DNA of 47,480 bases from CAJKWP01 sp964554475 (GCA_964554475.1 CAZKOT010000005.1:1-47480); one strand, 5' to 3'. Shown: positions 33,187 to 41,700, numbered from the stretch's first letter. Program-made: numbers and translations. The notes: generated by a model from the letters alone, not told the origin.

Positions 33187-34401
33187 ATGGTTACACTAAC
33201 AAGTGCCGACAACGCCTTAAAATCGGTTTATTTGGGCGTTGTTGCAAATCAATTAAATATTAATGCAAACCCTTTGCTTGCAAAAATAAAACAGTCAACT
33301 CAAGATGTTTGGGGCAAAGAAATAATAAAACTTGCACCTTACGGTATTAATGGGGGAATCGGGGCAGGAGATGAAACCGATCCACTCCCAACCGCTGCTG
33401 CAAATAATTATGTTCAATTCAAATCCACCTTAAAAAATCTTTACGGAAAAATAGAACTTTCAGATAAGGCAATCAGGGCATCAGCAAACAATGCTGGTGC
33501 TTTCGTAAATCTTTTAAATGATGAAATGGAAGGATTGATTAAAGCAAGTAGTTTCAATTTCGGAAGAATGCTTTACGGAGATGGAAGCGGACTTTTAGCA
33601 ACGGTTACAGCTTACACAGCGGCAACAAAAGCAATAACGGTTGACAGTGTTCGCAATTTGATTGAAGGTATGGTTGTTGATTTTTTTGATGGTTCAACAA
33701 AAGTAACAGATGCAAGTGGCTACAGAATTACCTATGTTGACAGAACAAACAAGCAATTATTTTTAAATCTTCCATCAAACTTTAGTGCCGAAACAATTGT
33801 TGCGACTCAAACAATTTTTATTCAAAACTCAAAAGGATATGAAATTACTGGTTTAGGAGCAATTTTTGACACTACAGCAACAACTCTTTATGGTCTTACA
33901 AAAACAGATTATCCTTGGTTAAAACCATATGTTAGTACTGAAGAAACGGAAATCTCTGACGGTTTAATCCAAGGGGCAATCGACTTTTTGGAAGAAGCAA
34001 GTGGAAGTCAAGTAAACTTTATTGCTTGTGCAAGTGGTGTTCGCAGAGTTTATCAAGAGTATTTAGGCGCATACAGAAGAAATATTGATGTTATGGAACT
34101 TGCCGGCGGCTATAAGGCAATAACCTATAACGGCATACCAGTTGTCGCCGACAGGTTTGTTCCCGAAGGAAGTATGTTTTTGTTAAATACAAATGATTTC
34201 ACCCTTCATCAACTTTGTGATTGGAAATGGCTTGAGGGTGAGGACGGCAGAGTAATAAAGCAAAATGTAGGATATCCGACCTATAGTGCAACGCTTGTTA
34301 AATATGCAGATTTAATTTGCGACAAACCTTGCGGACAAGCAGTAATAAAAAATATTTTGTCAACTGTTACAAATCCATTTCAGGTTATAGTTCAAAGTTA
34401 A
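33187..34401 (+). CDS. Phage major capsid protein (HK97 fold, P22-like)
   Basis: A 404-residue shell protein. Character of the fold: an N-terminal arm and helix, LKNLYGKIELSDKAIRAS (E-loop/long-helix entry), a beta-rich insertion from about residue 140 to 215, then the P-domain helices. The A-domain loop reads YNGIPVVADRFVPEGSMFLLNTNDFTL (shown here in two parts: YNGIPVVADRFVPEG and SMFLLNTNDFTL), a signature of HK97-type capsids. The frame is intact with very strong AAGGAGG upstream. No protease gene is nearby, consistent with an uncleaved P22-like capsid. Sure of capsid, less of the subfamily. Confidence 0.87.
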   Translation: MVTLTSADNALKSVYLGVVANQLNINANPLLAKIKQSTQDVWGKEIIKLAPYGINGGIGAGDETDPLPTAAANNYVQFKSTLKNLYGKIELSDKAIRASANNAGAFVNLLNDEMEGLIKASSFNFGRMLYGDGSGLLATVTAYTAATKAITVDSVRNLIEGMVVDFFDGSTKVTDASGYRITYVDRTNKQLFLNLPSNFSAETIVATQTIFIQNSKGYEITGLGAIFDTTATTLYGLTKTDYPWLKPYVSTEETEISDGLIQGAIDFLEEASGSQVNFIACASGVRRVYQEYLGAYRRNIDVMELAGGYKAITYNGIPVVADRFVPEGSMFLLNTNDFTLHQLCDWKWLEGEDGRVIKQNVGYPTYSATLVKYADLICDKPCGQAVIKNILSTVTNPFQVIVQS

Positions 34402-34440
34402 TACTTTTTCGCTTAACAGTTTAACAGTATAAAACAAAAA

Positions 34441-34530
34441 TATTAAAACTTACTTCGTTTTTGACTAAATTCGCTACTTGTCCTTGCAAATTGCGAACGC
34501 AAAATTATGTTAGGGCAAGTTGAGAAATGA
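34441..34530. repeat. Possible decayed repeat in the capsid 3' gap
   Basis: Contains TTACTTCGTTTTTGACTAAATTCGC and CTTGCAAATTGCGAACGCAAAATTATG-like pieces (given as fragments) that recall family C blocks. The match is partial and out of order, so this is a weak call. The 34402-34640 gap has nothing else that I can support. Confidence 0.3.
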
Positions 34531-34640
34531 GAATATTTTAAATCTTTTGTGAGTAGAGCTGAATTATTAGTGATTAAAAAAAATAATTATTTACTAATAT
34601 TCGGCTCTTTACTCATTTATTAAATTTTTAGGAAATTGAA

Positions 34641-34916
34641 ATGAAAATTAAAATTGATAGTGATGTTTTTGAAATAACGAAACGTTTAAAAGCAATTGAC
34701 AATTCGTATTTCGTTTTATTTAACACACTTAAAAATTGCTATGAACTTCACAGTGAAAATCAACCTCACACAAGTTTTTGCTTAACTTTAGCTTTTAATT
34801 GTCTAGATGAACGAACAATCAACTTAACATTAAAAACTAGAAGTGAAAATAGAAAAATATTGTTTGAAGAAATTGAAAAAAATAATCAAAAAATAATGAA
34901 AAATGAACATGTTTGA
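34641..34916 (+). CDS. Small phage-module protein of unknown function
   Basis: A 91-residue protein: SDVFEITKRLKAIDNSYFVLF, a YELHSENQPHTSFCLTLAF core, and a charged C-terminal helix. It lies between capsid and connector. I believe similar small proteins recur at this spot in Firmicutes podovirus-like head clusters, but I cannot name a family. It carries no catalytic motif or membrane segment. It may be a capsid accessory or decoration protein, by position only. Confidence 0.65.
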   Translation: MKIKIDSDVFEITKRLKAIDNSYFVLFNTLKNCYELHSENQPHTSFCLTLAFNCLDERTINLTLKTRSENRKILFEEIEKNNQKIMKNEHV

Positions 34917-35039
34917 AAAATCAATTACTAAATGCTTAAATAAAGTTATTACATCAATACAAAATGCCTTATACATTTTGTATGGTTTTTATTCCTAAAA
35001 TAAATTTTGAAAGATTGACTTTCAATTAAAAGGAGCAAT

Positions 35040-35609
35040 ATGCAAGTCAAAGAAATTTTGGAACTGGCATGTGTTTTTTTGGGAATGGACGAAGTTTTGG
35101 AAGATGAATACTTCACCGGAAATCCTGAAGGTGGCGATGATTCAACCGAAAAAGAAATTTCAAAACTATTAAAATGCTTAAATTTAATTGTTAATGAAAT
35201 TTCATCCGATTATCTTCCTCTTTTAACCGAGGAAGATGTTGTTTTTAATGATGAAAAATTATATTACACTGAACTCGACAAAACAATTTTGGAAGTTTTT
35301 TCTTTAAAAGATTTCAATGGTCGTGCCATTTCATTTAAAACTTTTCCAGAATATATTTCTGCAAATGTTCAAAATGCTTTACTTACCTACAGTTTTCAAC
35401 CTCAGGAACTCGAACAAGATGATGTCATAATTTATTATGGTGGAAAAATTCCCCCAAGAGTTTATGCCTATGGGGTTGCTATGGAGTATCTTTTTATTAG
35501 TAGTCAAAGTGACGAAGCGCATATTTGGGAAAAACGATACAAAGATTGCCTGTGTGAGATTGTTAGAAAAAAAAGTGAAACAAAACTTCCTTCACGGAGG
35601 TGGATTTAA
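35040..35609 (+). CDS. Putative head-tail connector / head completion protein
   Basis: A 189-residue protein in the position of the P22 gp4-like adaptor, after capsid and before the hub-like protein. It is mainly helical (VKEILELACVFLGM, KEISKLLKCLNLIVNEI) with a central beta segment, then RVYAYGVAMEYLFISSQ and an arginine/lysine-rich C-terminus. That layout is like gp6/gp4-type connectors. The stop codon overlaps the next start (TAATG). A GGAG ribosome site precedes the ATG. Assignment rests on size, layout and order, not on a strict motif. Confidence 0.62.
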   Translation: MQVKEILELACVFLGMDEVLEDEYFTGNPEGGDDSTEKEISKLLKCLNLIVNEISSDYLPLLTEEDVVFNDEKLYYTELDKTILEVFSLKDFNGRAISFKTFPEYISANVQNALLTYSFQPQELEQDDVIIYYGGKIPPRVYAYGVAMEYLFISSQSDEAHIWEKRYKDCLCEIVRKKSETKLPSRRWI

Positions 35610-37123
35610 TGTTTAAACGAAAAGATTTACTTTTAAAAAAAATTAAAAAGTTTAAACTCACTTATTCTTCATTTGCAAATGGAATGAACACTGAAATTGA
35701 TGAAAATCTACTGCCCATTAAATATGCAAAAAAATTTTTTAATTTTTCAGTTAAAAGTGGTGCGTTAAAATCAGGTATGGGGTTTTCAGCATTATCTTTA
35801 CCAAAATATTATACAAGCGATGAAGAAAGATTAATCCCCGTTGTTAATCCCGATGAGGCAATTCTTTCAATTTGGCATTTTCCCTACTATCATGAAGACT
35901 CAAAAATAATTAGAAATAGTATTCTTTTTTACACTTCAACCGAACAGCTATTTTTTTTCCGTACGGTTTGGCAGTTTTCATCTTACTATACTTTGTTTAA
36001 TCCAACTCAGTATTTTAGCGGAAAAATGAATGCAATATATTACAAACTTAACGGGGTTGACAGTATGCTTATTTTTGTTCCCGAAGAGCAAAAGATTATT
36101 ATATTTCCCAAAACCGAAATTCCTCAAGTCATTACAGACACGCCTAATTTGGTTGATATTTGTCTTCACTATGAACGTCTTTTTGCAATTTTGGATGGTG
36201 ACCGAAAAACACTAATGTTTAGTGCTAATCTTGATCCTACAAATTGGGATGTTGAACTTTCAGAAGGTGGATTTATTGAACTTGCTGATGAGCGTGGAAG
36301 CATTAATAAAATTGTTTCTTTTAATGACTTTGTTTATGTTTTTCGTGATTATGGAGTTACAAAAATTTCAGCATATGGCGAACAAGAACAGTTTAGTGTT
36401 ACTCAACTTTTTAAATCATCGTCTAAAATTTATGGTAATTCTGTTGCTTGTTGTGGTGATAGAATTTTATTTCTTGCACGGGACGGTCTTCATGTTTTTG
36501 ATGGCTATTCAACATCAAAAATAATTCTTAACATAGAAAGCATGTTTGAAAATATTAACAACGAGAATTGTTTTGGAGTTTATTTTAACAGTAAGTATTA
36601 TTTGGCATGTAAACTTAATTTTAATGATGATGATCAAATAGGTTGTGAAAATTATAGTGGTGGTTATGTAAATAATGCTCTTATTGAATTTGATATAAAA
36701 ACGGGTGATTTTAACATCTTACGAGGAGTTGACATTCTTAATATGATTGCAATTGAAGAATTAAATATTTCAAAACTTGTTGCTTGTTTTAATGGAGAAT
36801 TTAAAAATCGTTTTGGACAACTTGACAAGAGTGGAAAAATTTTTGGAAATGTTTTGAGTAAGCAATGGCTCTCACCCCTTTCTAATTTCGGTTATCCAAA
36901 TCAAAAAAAAATTGTGCAAGAGGTTTTAATTAAATCAAAGTCTAATTGCAAGATTATTATTAAATCAAATTTAGAAGAAAAAACTTACACGATAAAAGGT
37001 AGTGAGGTTACACAACGCGTTAAAACTAATGTTCGTGGAGAATTAATTCAAATTAAGTTTATTTGTGATGAAGAAGGAGATGTTGAAATTTCAGCACCTC
37101 AAATTATTTTTGGTGTTGTTTAA
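35609..37123 (+). CDS. Beta-propeller-like tail hub/stabilisation protein
   Basis: A 504-residue, strand-rich protein with repeated blade-like units (ERLFAILDGDRKTLMFSA, NDFVYVFRDYGVTKISAYG, GDRILFLARDGLHVFDGY), resembling the propeller of podoviral tail-hub proteins such as P22 gp10. It occupies the same relative place in the gene order. A GTG at 35600 could extend it, but ATG at 35609 sits 6 bases after CGGAGGTGG and overlaps the upstream stop. There is no membrane segment or signal peptide. It would plug or extend the portal. Inference from fold-like pattern and order. Confidence 0.65.
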   Translation: MFKRKDLLLKKIKKFKLTYSSFANGMNTEIDENLLPIKYAKKFFNFSVKSGALKSGMGFSALSLPKYYTSDEERLIPVVNPDEAILSIWHFPYYHEDSKIIRNSILFYTSTEQLFFFRTVWQFSSYYTLFNPTQYFSGKMNAIYYKLNGVDSMLIFVPEEQKIIIFPKTEIPQVITDTPNLVDICLHYERLFAILDGDRKTLMFSANLDPTNWDVELSEGGFIELADERGSINKIVSFNDFVYVFRDYGVTKISAYGEQEQFSVTQLFKSSSKIYGNSVACCGDRILFLARDGLHVFDGYSTSKIILNIESMFENINNENCFGVYFNSKYYLACKLNFNDDDQIGCENYSGGYVNNALIEFDIKTGDFNILRGVDILNMIAIEELNISKLVACFNGEFKNRFGQLDKSGKIFGNVLSKQWLSPLSNFGYPNQKKIVQEVLIKSKSNCKIIIKSNLEEKTYTIKGSEVTQRVKTNVRGELIQIKFICDEEGDVEISAPQIIFGVV

Positions 37124-37173
37124 GTCATAAAGATTAAATGTTGCTTAAAAGCAAAAATATAAGGGAGGAAAAA

Positions 37174-38118
37174 ATGTATCAATTTAATTTTTCGGATGAA
37201 GATAGCGAAGAAATTGTAAAAAAGGCAACAAAACTTGATGAGTTGTTTAAATCATTTGCAGATATTGACAAAAAATTTGACCTTTCAAGTAAAATTTCAG
37301 AAGAGGACTATAACAAAAAACTTGACTTAAAACGTCAAGAGTTTGAAAAAGCAAATGACGAAGAAGTGAAAAAAGAAGCAGAAAATAGTTTGCATGATTA
37401 CAAAACAACTTCAAAAAATCAAATAGAAAATGAGTATTTAGAAAAAGGAGAAGCAATAGACAAAACATTAACATCTCTTTCTGGAAGCAAAGAGGGGGCA
37501 AAAAGCGAAATCGAAAAAGCATATAAAACGGCAAAAGATAATGCTTCAAATGATGCAATAAAACGAGGACTAGCTCGCAGTTCAATTATTGTCAATAAAC
37601 TTGCTCAATATGATGAATCATATTTAAACGAGTTTACAAAAATTGAAAAAAATTATGCTGACACGGTTTCAAAACTTGATGCAGAAAAAAATTTGTTAGA
37701 AGTTCAAAGACAAAGCGCACTTGATAATTTTGATATTTCTTATGCAGTTAAACTTTCCGAAAAAATTGAGGGAATTAACGAAAAATTAGATGCAAAAGAA
37801 AAAGAAGTGATTGAATATAACAATAAAATACAGCAATTGGAAAAAGAATTTGAATTAGAGCAACAAGAGTTAAAAAGTAAAGATGAAAAAGAAAGTAAAA
37901 AAAGCAATTTAGATTTATTAAAATATATTTCACAATACGGCTCAACCACTCTTGACCGTTTTAAAGAGCAAGAAAAATACAGCCTTGCTTACAATTATTT
38001 AATGTCATTACCAAAGGGTCAGGCAATTTTTGAACTTGAAGAAAATTCTAATTTTAAAAATAATTTAAAAACATTATTTACAAAGTTGCAGAGCGAAATT
38101 AAGAATAGAAAAAATTAG
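37174..38118 (+). CDS. Coiled-coil protein of the phage module
   Basis: A 314-residue, highly charged protein dominated by heptad-like coiled coil (about residues 60-260, with many E/K/L/I). The most distinctive segment is NDAIKRGLARSSIIVNKL, and a short globular C-terminus follows (SLAYNYLMSLPKGQAIF). It follows the hub-like gene, where podoviruses encode tail needles, ejection proteins or short tail components. A needle or internal (ejection) protein is a reasonable guess only. ATG 37174 follows GGGAGG and is preferred to ATG 37138. Confidence 0.7.
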   Translation: MYQFNFSDEDSEEIVKKATKLDELFKSFADIDKKFDLSSKISEEDYNKKLDLKRQEFEKANDEEVKKEAENSLHDYKTTSKNQIENEYLEKGEAIDKTLTSLSGSKEGAKSEIEKAYKTAKDNASNDAIKRGLARSSIIVNKLAQYDESYLNEFTKIEKNYADTVSKLDAEKNLLEVQRQSALDNFDISYAVKLSEKIEGINEKLDAKEKEVIEYNNKIQQLEKEFELEQQELKSKDEKESKKSNLDLLKYISQYGSTTLDRFKEQEKYSLAYNYLMSLPKGQAIFELEENSNFKNNLKTLFTKLQSEIKNRKN

Positions 38119-38250
38119 TGCTTGATGGCAAGGTTAGTAAAATTGAGGATAAAAGATTTTGCTTCTTTTGCTATTTCTTAAATTTTATTATTCATTATCT
38201 AAATATTAATTATTTAAGAAAACAGATGATTTTAGACAGGAGGTTAGTGT

Positions 38251-38556
38251 ATGATTTTTGAAGATATTTTAACCATGGCAATTAGCAATGGTATTTTTGC
38301 CGTGTTATTTGTTTTTCTTCTATTCTATCTTTTAAGAGATAGTGCAAATCGAGAAAAAAAATATCAGGAGACTGTTGAAAAACTTGCAAAACATCTTGAT
38401 ATTGTAGAAGATATGAAAGATGATGTTTCAAATATTAAAGAAGATGTTTTGGAAATTAAAAATATTGTGATTTTTAAAGGAAAAAAAGAGAAAAGTCAAA
38501 ATACAGAGAACAAATATAAAAGCTTTAATTTTAATAAAGATACGGAGGAAAAATGA
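38251..38556 (+). CDS. BhlA/UviB-like holin protein
   Basis: A 101-residue protein with one N-terminal membrane helix (NGIFAVLFVFLLFYLLRD) followed by a charged amphipathic helix (YQETVEKLAKHLDIVEDM) and KEDVLEIKNIV. This is the layout of the BhlA/UviB bacteriocin-associated holin-like family, small membrane proteins linked with release of phage or bacteriocin. A strong AGGAGG ribosome site precedes the ATG. It overlaps the next gene by 4 bases, so the two are co-translated. Confidence 0.78.
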   Translation: MIFEDILTMAISNGIFAVLFVFLLFYLLRDSANREKKYQETVEKLAKHLDIVEDMKDDVSNIKEDVLEIKNIVIFKGKKEKSQNTENKYKSFNFNKDTEEK

Positions 38557-38807
38557 AAATTAAAAGTTATTCGTTTTGGACTTCTCTTTCAGCGGCGACG
38601 GTAATTATTGTAAAAACAATTTGTGAAGCATTTGGGCTTGAATTTGAAGAAAAAATTGTCGGAGACATTATTATGGCAATTTGCGGACTTTTGGTTGTTT
38701 TCGGAGTTGTTACAATGCCGAGTAAAAAAGAGAGTACTGAAGTAAAAGAAAAAATTGAAAAGAAGGAAAGTGAAGAAAATATTATTGACGACAGAGAAAA
38801 TAAATAA
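38553..38807 (+). CDS. Phage holin (phi-LC3-like)
   Basis: An 84-residue protein with two hydrophobic segments (SFWTSLSAATVIIVKTICEAF and, after LEFEEKIVGD, IIMAICGLLVVFGVVTMP) and a charged C-terminus. This is the two-helix topology and wording of the phi-LC3/LL-H holin families. It would make membrane lesions that let a lysin reach the cell wall. It overlaps the BhlA-like gene by four bases and ends the module, just before a strong terminator. No amidase or lysozyme gene follows; the nearest wall enzyme is the convergent M14 peptidase. Confidence 0.78.
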   Translation: MKIKSYSFWTSLSAATVIIVKTICEAFGLEFEEKIVGDIIMAICGLLVVFGVVTMPSKKESTEVKEKIEKKESEENIIDDRENK

Positions 38808-38832
38808 AAACTGACAGCTATAAATTATAAAT

Positions 38833-38863
38833 AATACTGCTTGTTAAGAGCAGTATTTTTTTT
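38833..38863 (+). terminator. Terminator closing the phage-like module
   Basis: AATACTGCT and AGCAGTATT form a perfect 9-bp stem with a 7-base loop, followed by eight or more Ts. It lies between the last holin gene and the convergent peptidase gene. Confidence 0.85.
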
Positions 38864-38933
38864 AAATAATTTTTTCAAAATAAGAAAAAAGTCTTTTTAC
38901 TAAGTTGAATATTATCTCAATTTTTAATTTATA

Positions 38934-40094
38934 TTAATTAAGCTTTGAGTAATCGTTTGTTGTTATTAGTTTTAGTGCCAATTTGGGAATATTTTTGTTT
39001 TGTTTGAAAAGTATGGGTAATAATTCTTCAGTAAGTGGATGAGTTAAATCATCACTCCCAAGTTCAATCGTGAAAGCGGGAACGTGAAATGTTTGACTAA
39101 CCCAATCAGAATATCCGCCAACAGATTGCTTTGTTTTTTCAATTTTGTACCCCGTTATTATTGCAATTTTTTTTGCAATTTTTTTGTCTCTTTCAATTTC
39201 ATTTTTTGACAATTTTTCAAAACCATAAAATATTACTTCACCTTTAGTGTGATAAGAAATTGTCATCATTGGTTTGACTTGCAAAGTAAAATCAATTAAT
39301 GCTTTTACTTCGGGTTCGCTGTTTGGCTCTTTTCCCACATAATTTAACGGAGCAGGAAAGAATACATTTGATTTTCCATTTCCCCAAAGGGCATCAAAAT
39401 TGACGTTGAGGTCCACTGCATTTGCATTCGCTTTCCATAGACTGCGAATAAAAGACGAAATGCTACGTTCCTCACAACTTGCTTCGGGCTCCAGGTCTTC
39501 GCCCTCAAAAAACTCTTGCGTGTTTTTGTTGTTCGGAGTACTGGGATGCGAGGCCAGACAGTCATTAACGCTCGCCTTTTTAATGTTTCCGCTCGCAAGC
39601 GTGCTCAACCTACAAAAACGTAAAATGTTTTTGGCGGCTCGCGGAAATAAACTCCTGCCTGTCCTCATATCCCGAGCTTTGCCTATTGCATTGTCTTCGA
39701 GGTCCATATTATGAGGATTGTAAATATTTTTTTTGTTTAATCTATAATTTTTTATAATCTGTTTTAAAAACTCTTTTTTTTCATCAAAAATTTTATTTTC
39801 TATTCCATTCATTGCAAGAAGTGCACCGTCGGGATTGCAAAGGGGAATAAAATAAATTCCTCCATAGTGCGTTAGTTTTGAAAAATCTTGTTTCAAATAA
39901 AATTTTAAAAGTTCCAAAACCAAAAGGGAAGAGACCCATTCACGAGCATGAATTCCGCCCTCAATAATAATTTGATTTTTTGAGTTGTCGCCTACATGAA
40001 AAGCATAAATATTTTGTCCAAGCACGCTTTTTCCAATAATTTGCTTTGGGCAAGTAATTTGCATTATTTCTTTTTCTAATTCTTTAAAGTTCAC
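38934..40094 (-). CDS. M14-family zinc peptidase (probable cell-wall DL-endopeptidase) with an insertion
   Basis: A 386-residue zinc carboxypeptidase-fold enzyme. Zinc ligands H49 and E52 (GGIHAREW) and H282 (ISYHTKGE), and the catalytic E344 (FTIELGSD), are present. This subgroup usually cuts gamma-D-Glu-diamino acid bonds in peptidoglycan peptides. The substrate motif reads VDLNVNF, so the arginine that binds the terminal carboxylate in carboxypeptidase A is Val. Between E52 and that motif there are about 180 residues instead of about 75, because of a GC-rich insertion (residues about 126-216). There is no signal peptide. The start is GTG at 40094 with no clear ribosome site, so it is less certain. 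Confidence 0.87.
   Translation of the reverse strand: MNFKELEKEIMQITCPKQIIGKSVLGQNIYAFHVGDNSKNQIIIEGGIHAREWVSSLLVLELLKFYLKQDFSKLTHYGGIYFIPLCNPDGALLAMNGIENKIFDEKKEFLKQIIKNYRLNKKNIYNPHNMDLEDNAIGKARDMRTGRSLFPRAAKNILRFCRLSTLASGNIKKASVNDCLASHPSTPNNKNTQEFFEGEDLEPEASCEERSISSFIRSLWKANANAVDLNVNFDALWGNGKSNVFFPAPLNYVGKEPNSEPEVKALIDFTLQVKPMMTISYHTKGEVIFYGFEKLSKNEIERDKKIAKKIAIITGYKIEKTKQSVGGYSDWVSQTFHVPAFTIELGSDDLTHPLTEELLPILFKQNKNIPKLALKLITTNDYSKLN
39425..39718 (-). repeat. In-frame GC-rich insertion inside the M14 peptidase gene
   Basis: Within this stretch the composition changes sharply: 62 of 120 bases at 39481-39600 are G or C by hand count, against about 30% around it. It encodes a Ser/Arg/Ala-rich stretch (RDMRTGRSLFPRAAKNIL and ASHPSTPNNKNTQEFFEG) unlike any part of the M14 fold and keeps the frame open. 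TTTCCGC and GCGGAAA (about 39588 and 39642) are inverted inside it. The outer limits are approximate. It behaves like a mobile palindromic element that inserted in frame. Confidence 0.6.
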
Positions 40095-40203
40095 ATAAGT
40101 TAATATGAAAAAAATATTTTTTATGATAAAAAAACATTAATAAATAGATAAGTTTTTCACTAAAAAGAAAAAATTATGGTAAAGCTTTTTTGTAAAAAAT
40201 ACA

Positions 40204-40233
40204 TTGCTTAATGTTATTTAGTAATGTTATAAT
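40204..40233 (+). promoter_or_regulatory. Promoter of the NERD-domain gene
   Basis: TTGCTT (40204-40209), an 18-base spacer, and a perfect TATAAT (40228-40233). The ribosome site GAGG (40247-40250) and ATG 40259 follow at normal distances, which rules out the earlier ATG at 40211 lying inside the promoter. Confidence 0.65.
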
Positions 40234-40258
40234 AAAAAAAACAAAAGAGGAAATTATT

Positions 40259-41011
40259 ATGGTTTGGTGGCAAAATATTTTAATTGTTGTTGTTTTCTCC
40301 ATTGTGCTTTTTTATTTATATTTAAGATTATTATCAAAAGGAAGTGCTGGTGAATTTGTTGTCAAGCTTGTTTTAATTTTTCTTAACAAGAATGAGTATA
40401 AAAAATTTCATGATATAACAATTCAAGATAATGATAAAACAGTTCAAATTGACCACTTAATTATTTCAAAATATGGTGTTTTTGTTGTGGAAACAAAAAA
40501 TTATTCGGGAACAATTTATGGCAACGAAAACGCAAGTCATTTTTACAAATATAATCATCAAAAGAAGTATGAATTTTACAATCCAATCAAACAAAATTAT
40601 GGACATATATTTGCTTTAAAAAATGTTTTGGGAGACTACAAATATATTTCTGCTGTTGTATTTTCGGGGTATGCAACAAAACTGAAAATTGAAAGTACGT
40701 CTTTTGTGGGATACATTGGAGATTTACCACGATATATAAAATCTTTTAAAGAAGAACTTTACAGTGAAGAACAAGTCACTGAAATTGCAAACAAGATAAA
40801 ATCACTTTCCTTAAAAAATGTATTGTTAAAAAGCAAACATGTTAAAGATATAAAAGAACGCATGGAAGTTTATGATGAAAAAGTGGCACAGATGATTTGT
40901 CCAAAATGTGGAAACGTGCTTGTTGTGCGAAATGGACAATACGGTAAATTTATAGGCTGTTCATTATATCCAAATTGCAAATTTAAAAAGAAAATAGTAG
41001 ATAAATTATGA
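40259..41011 (+). CDS. Membrane NERD-domain nuclease-like protein with topoisomerase-type zinc finger
   Basis: A 250-residue protein. It has an N-terminal membrane helix (ILIVVVFSIVLFYLYLRLL). The NERD domain contains the restriction-endonuclease-like core IQIDHLIISKYGVFVVETKN (seen as QIDHLII and VFVVETKNYSG, the D and ExK being the expected metal-binding residues). The C-terminal four-cysteine finger CPKC...GC...NC is of the topoisomerase I C4 type. NERD proteins are thought to process or bind nucleic acid. Such membrane-anchored NERD plus zinc-finger proteins are found in many Firmicutes without known function. ATG 40259 is chosen on the ribosome site. It is a single-gene unit. Confidence 0.88.
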   Translation: MVWWQNILIVVVFSIVLFYLYLRLLSKGSAGEFVVKLVLIFLNKNEYKKFHDITIQDNDKTVQIDHLIISKYGVFVVETKNYSGTIYGNENASHFYKYNHQKKYEFYNPIKQNYGHIFALKNVLGDYKYISAVVFSGYATKLKIESTSFVGYIGDLPRYIKSFKEELYSEEQVTEIANKIKSLSLKNVLLKSKHVKDIKERMEVYDEKVAQMICPKCGNVLVVRNGQYGKFIGCSLYPNCKFKKKIVDKL

Positions 41012-41069
41012 AATATTTTAAATTAACTAAATATCTAAATTCGATTATGTATACTCAAGTTTCATAAGT

Positions 41070-41098
41070 TTGCTAAAGAATACTTTTAATGATATAAT
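41070..41098 (+). promoter_or_regulatory. Promoter of the small membrane protein gene
   Basis: TTGCTA (41070-41075), a 17-base spacer and a perfect TATAAT (41093-41098), about 55 bases before ATG 41153. A second TATAAT occurs at 41104-41109 without a clear -35. Confidence 0.6.
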
Positions 41099-41152
41099 TT
41101 GAATATAATAGTGTGGGGATAAATGTTTTTTATGCCACAAAAAAAGGAAAAT

Positions 41153-41485
41153 ATGAAAATTTTTAGAACAATTTTAAATATAATATTTTTAGCAATACAA
41201 GGCGTGCTGTTATTTTTTGTTTTTCAATCTTACTTTGTAGCAAATGCTTTGATTCCGTCTGAAGGAATCGGTTTATTTGATTTTTTTGTTTTATTTACTT
41301 TTTTATTTACAACAGTTCCAGTTTTCGGTATTTTGTTAATAATAAGTTTTATCATCAATATTTCAATTTTAATTAAATCATTATTTCGAATTAGGAAACA
41401 ATGGTGGTTACTTTTAATCGAATTAGCGATTTTGGGTGCGCATTTGTATTTAGGAATAAGTTTTTATTTGGCTTTAAAAGGTTAA
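41153..41485 (+). CDS. Small integral membrane protein, unknown function
   Basis: A 110-residue protein with about three membrane segments (ILNIIFLAIQGVLLFFVF, FFVLFTFLFTTVPVFGILLI, WLLLIELAILGAHLYLGISF). There is no catalytic motif. ATG at 41153 has AAGGAAA at good spacing, while ATG 41123 and 41132 lack a ribosome site. It has its own promoter and lies between the NERD gene and the giant toxin-like gene. I do not recognise a family. An immunity role for the neighbouring toxin-like protein cannot be excluded, but nothing shows it; immunity genes usually lie downstream. Confidence 0.7.
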   Translation: MKIFRTILNIIFLAIQGVLLFFVFQSYFVANALIPSEGIGLFDFFVLFTFLFTTVPVFGILLIISFIINISILIKSLFRIRKQWWLLLIELAILGAHLYLGISFYLALKG

Positions 41486-41700
41486 ATTTAATTAGGTAAT
41501 TATTTTTAAAAAAAATGGCAATTAATGAAGAAAAGCTTTTTTTTGCAAGACATTTCGCTCTTGTTCTTCGTTAAGATTTTTTTTGCATTGATATTATATT
41601 TTAAGTACAAGCATTATTTTTATTTGAGTGAAAAAAAACTGATTTCCATCATGCAAAACACTTAATTTTTTTTCTAAAGATATATTAAAAATATTGTTGA

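Noticed and set aside
39400..39714. A 104-codon frame on the plus strand opposite the M14 insertion
   Set aside because: It lies wholly inside the GC-rich block of the peptidase gene, has no ribosome site and no recognisable product. The minus-strand frame is continuous with enzyme motifs on both sides.
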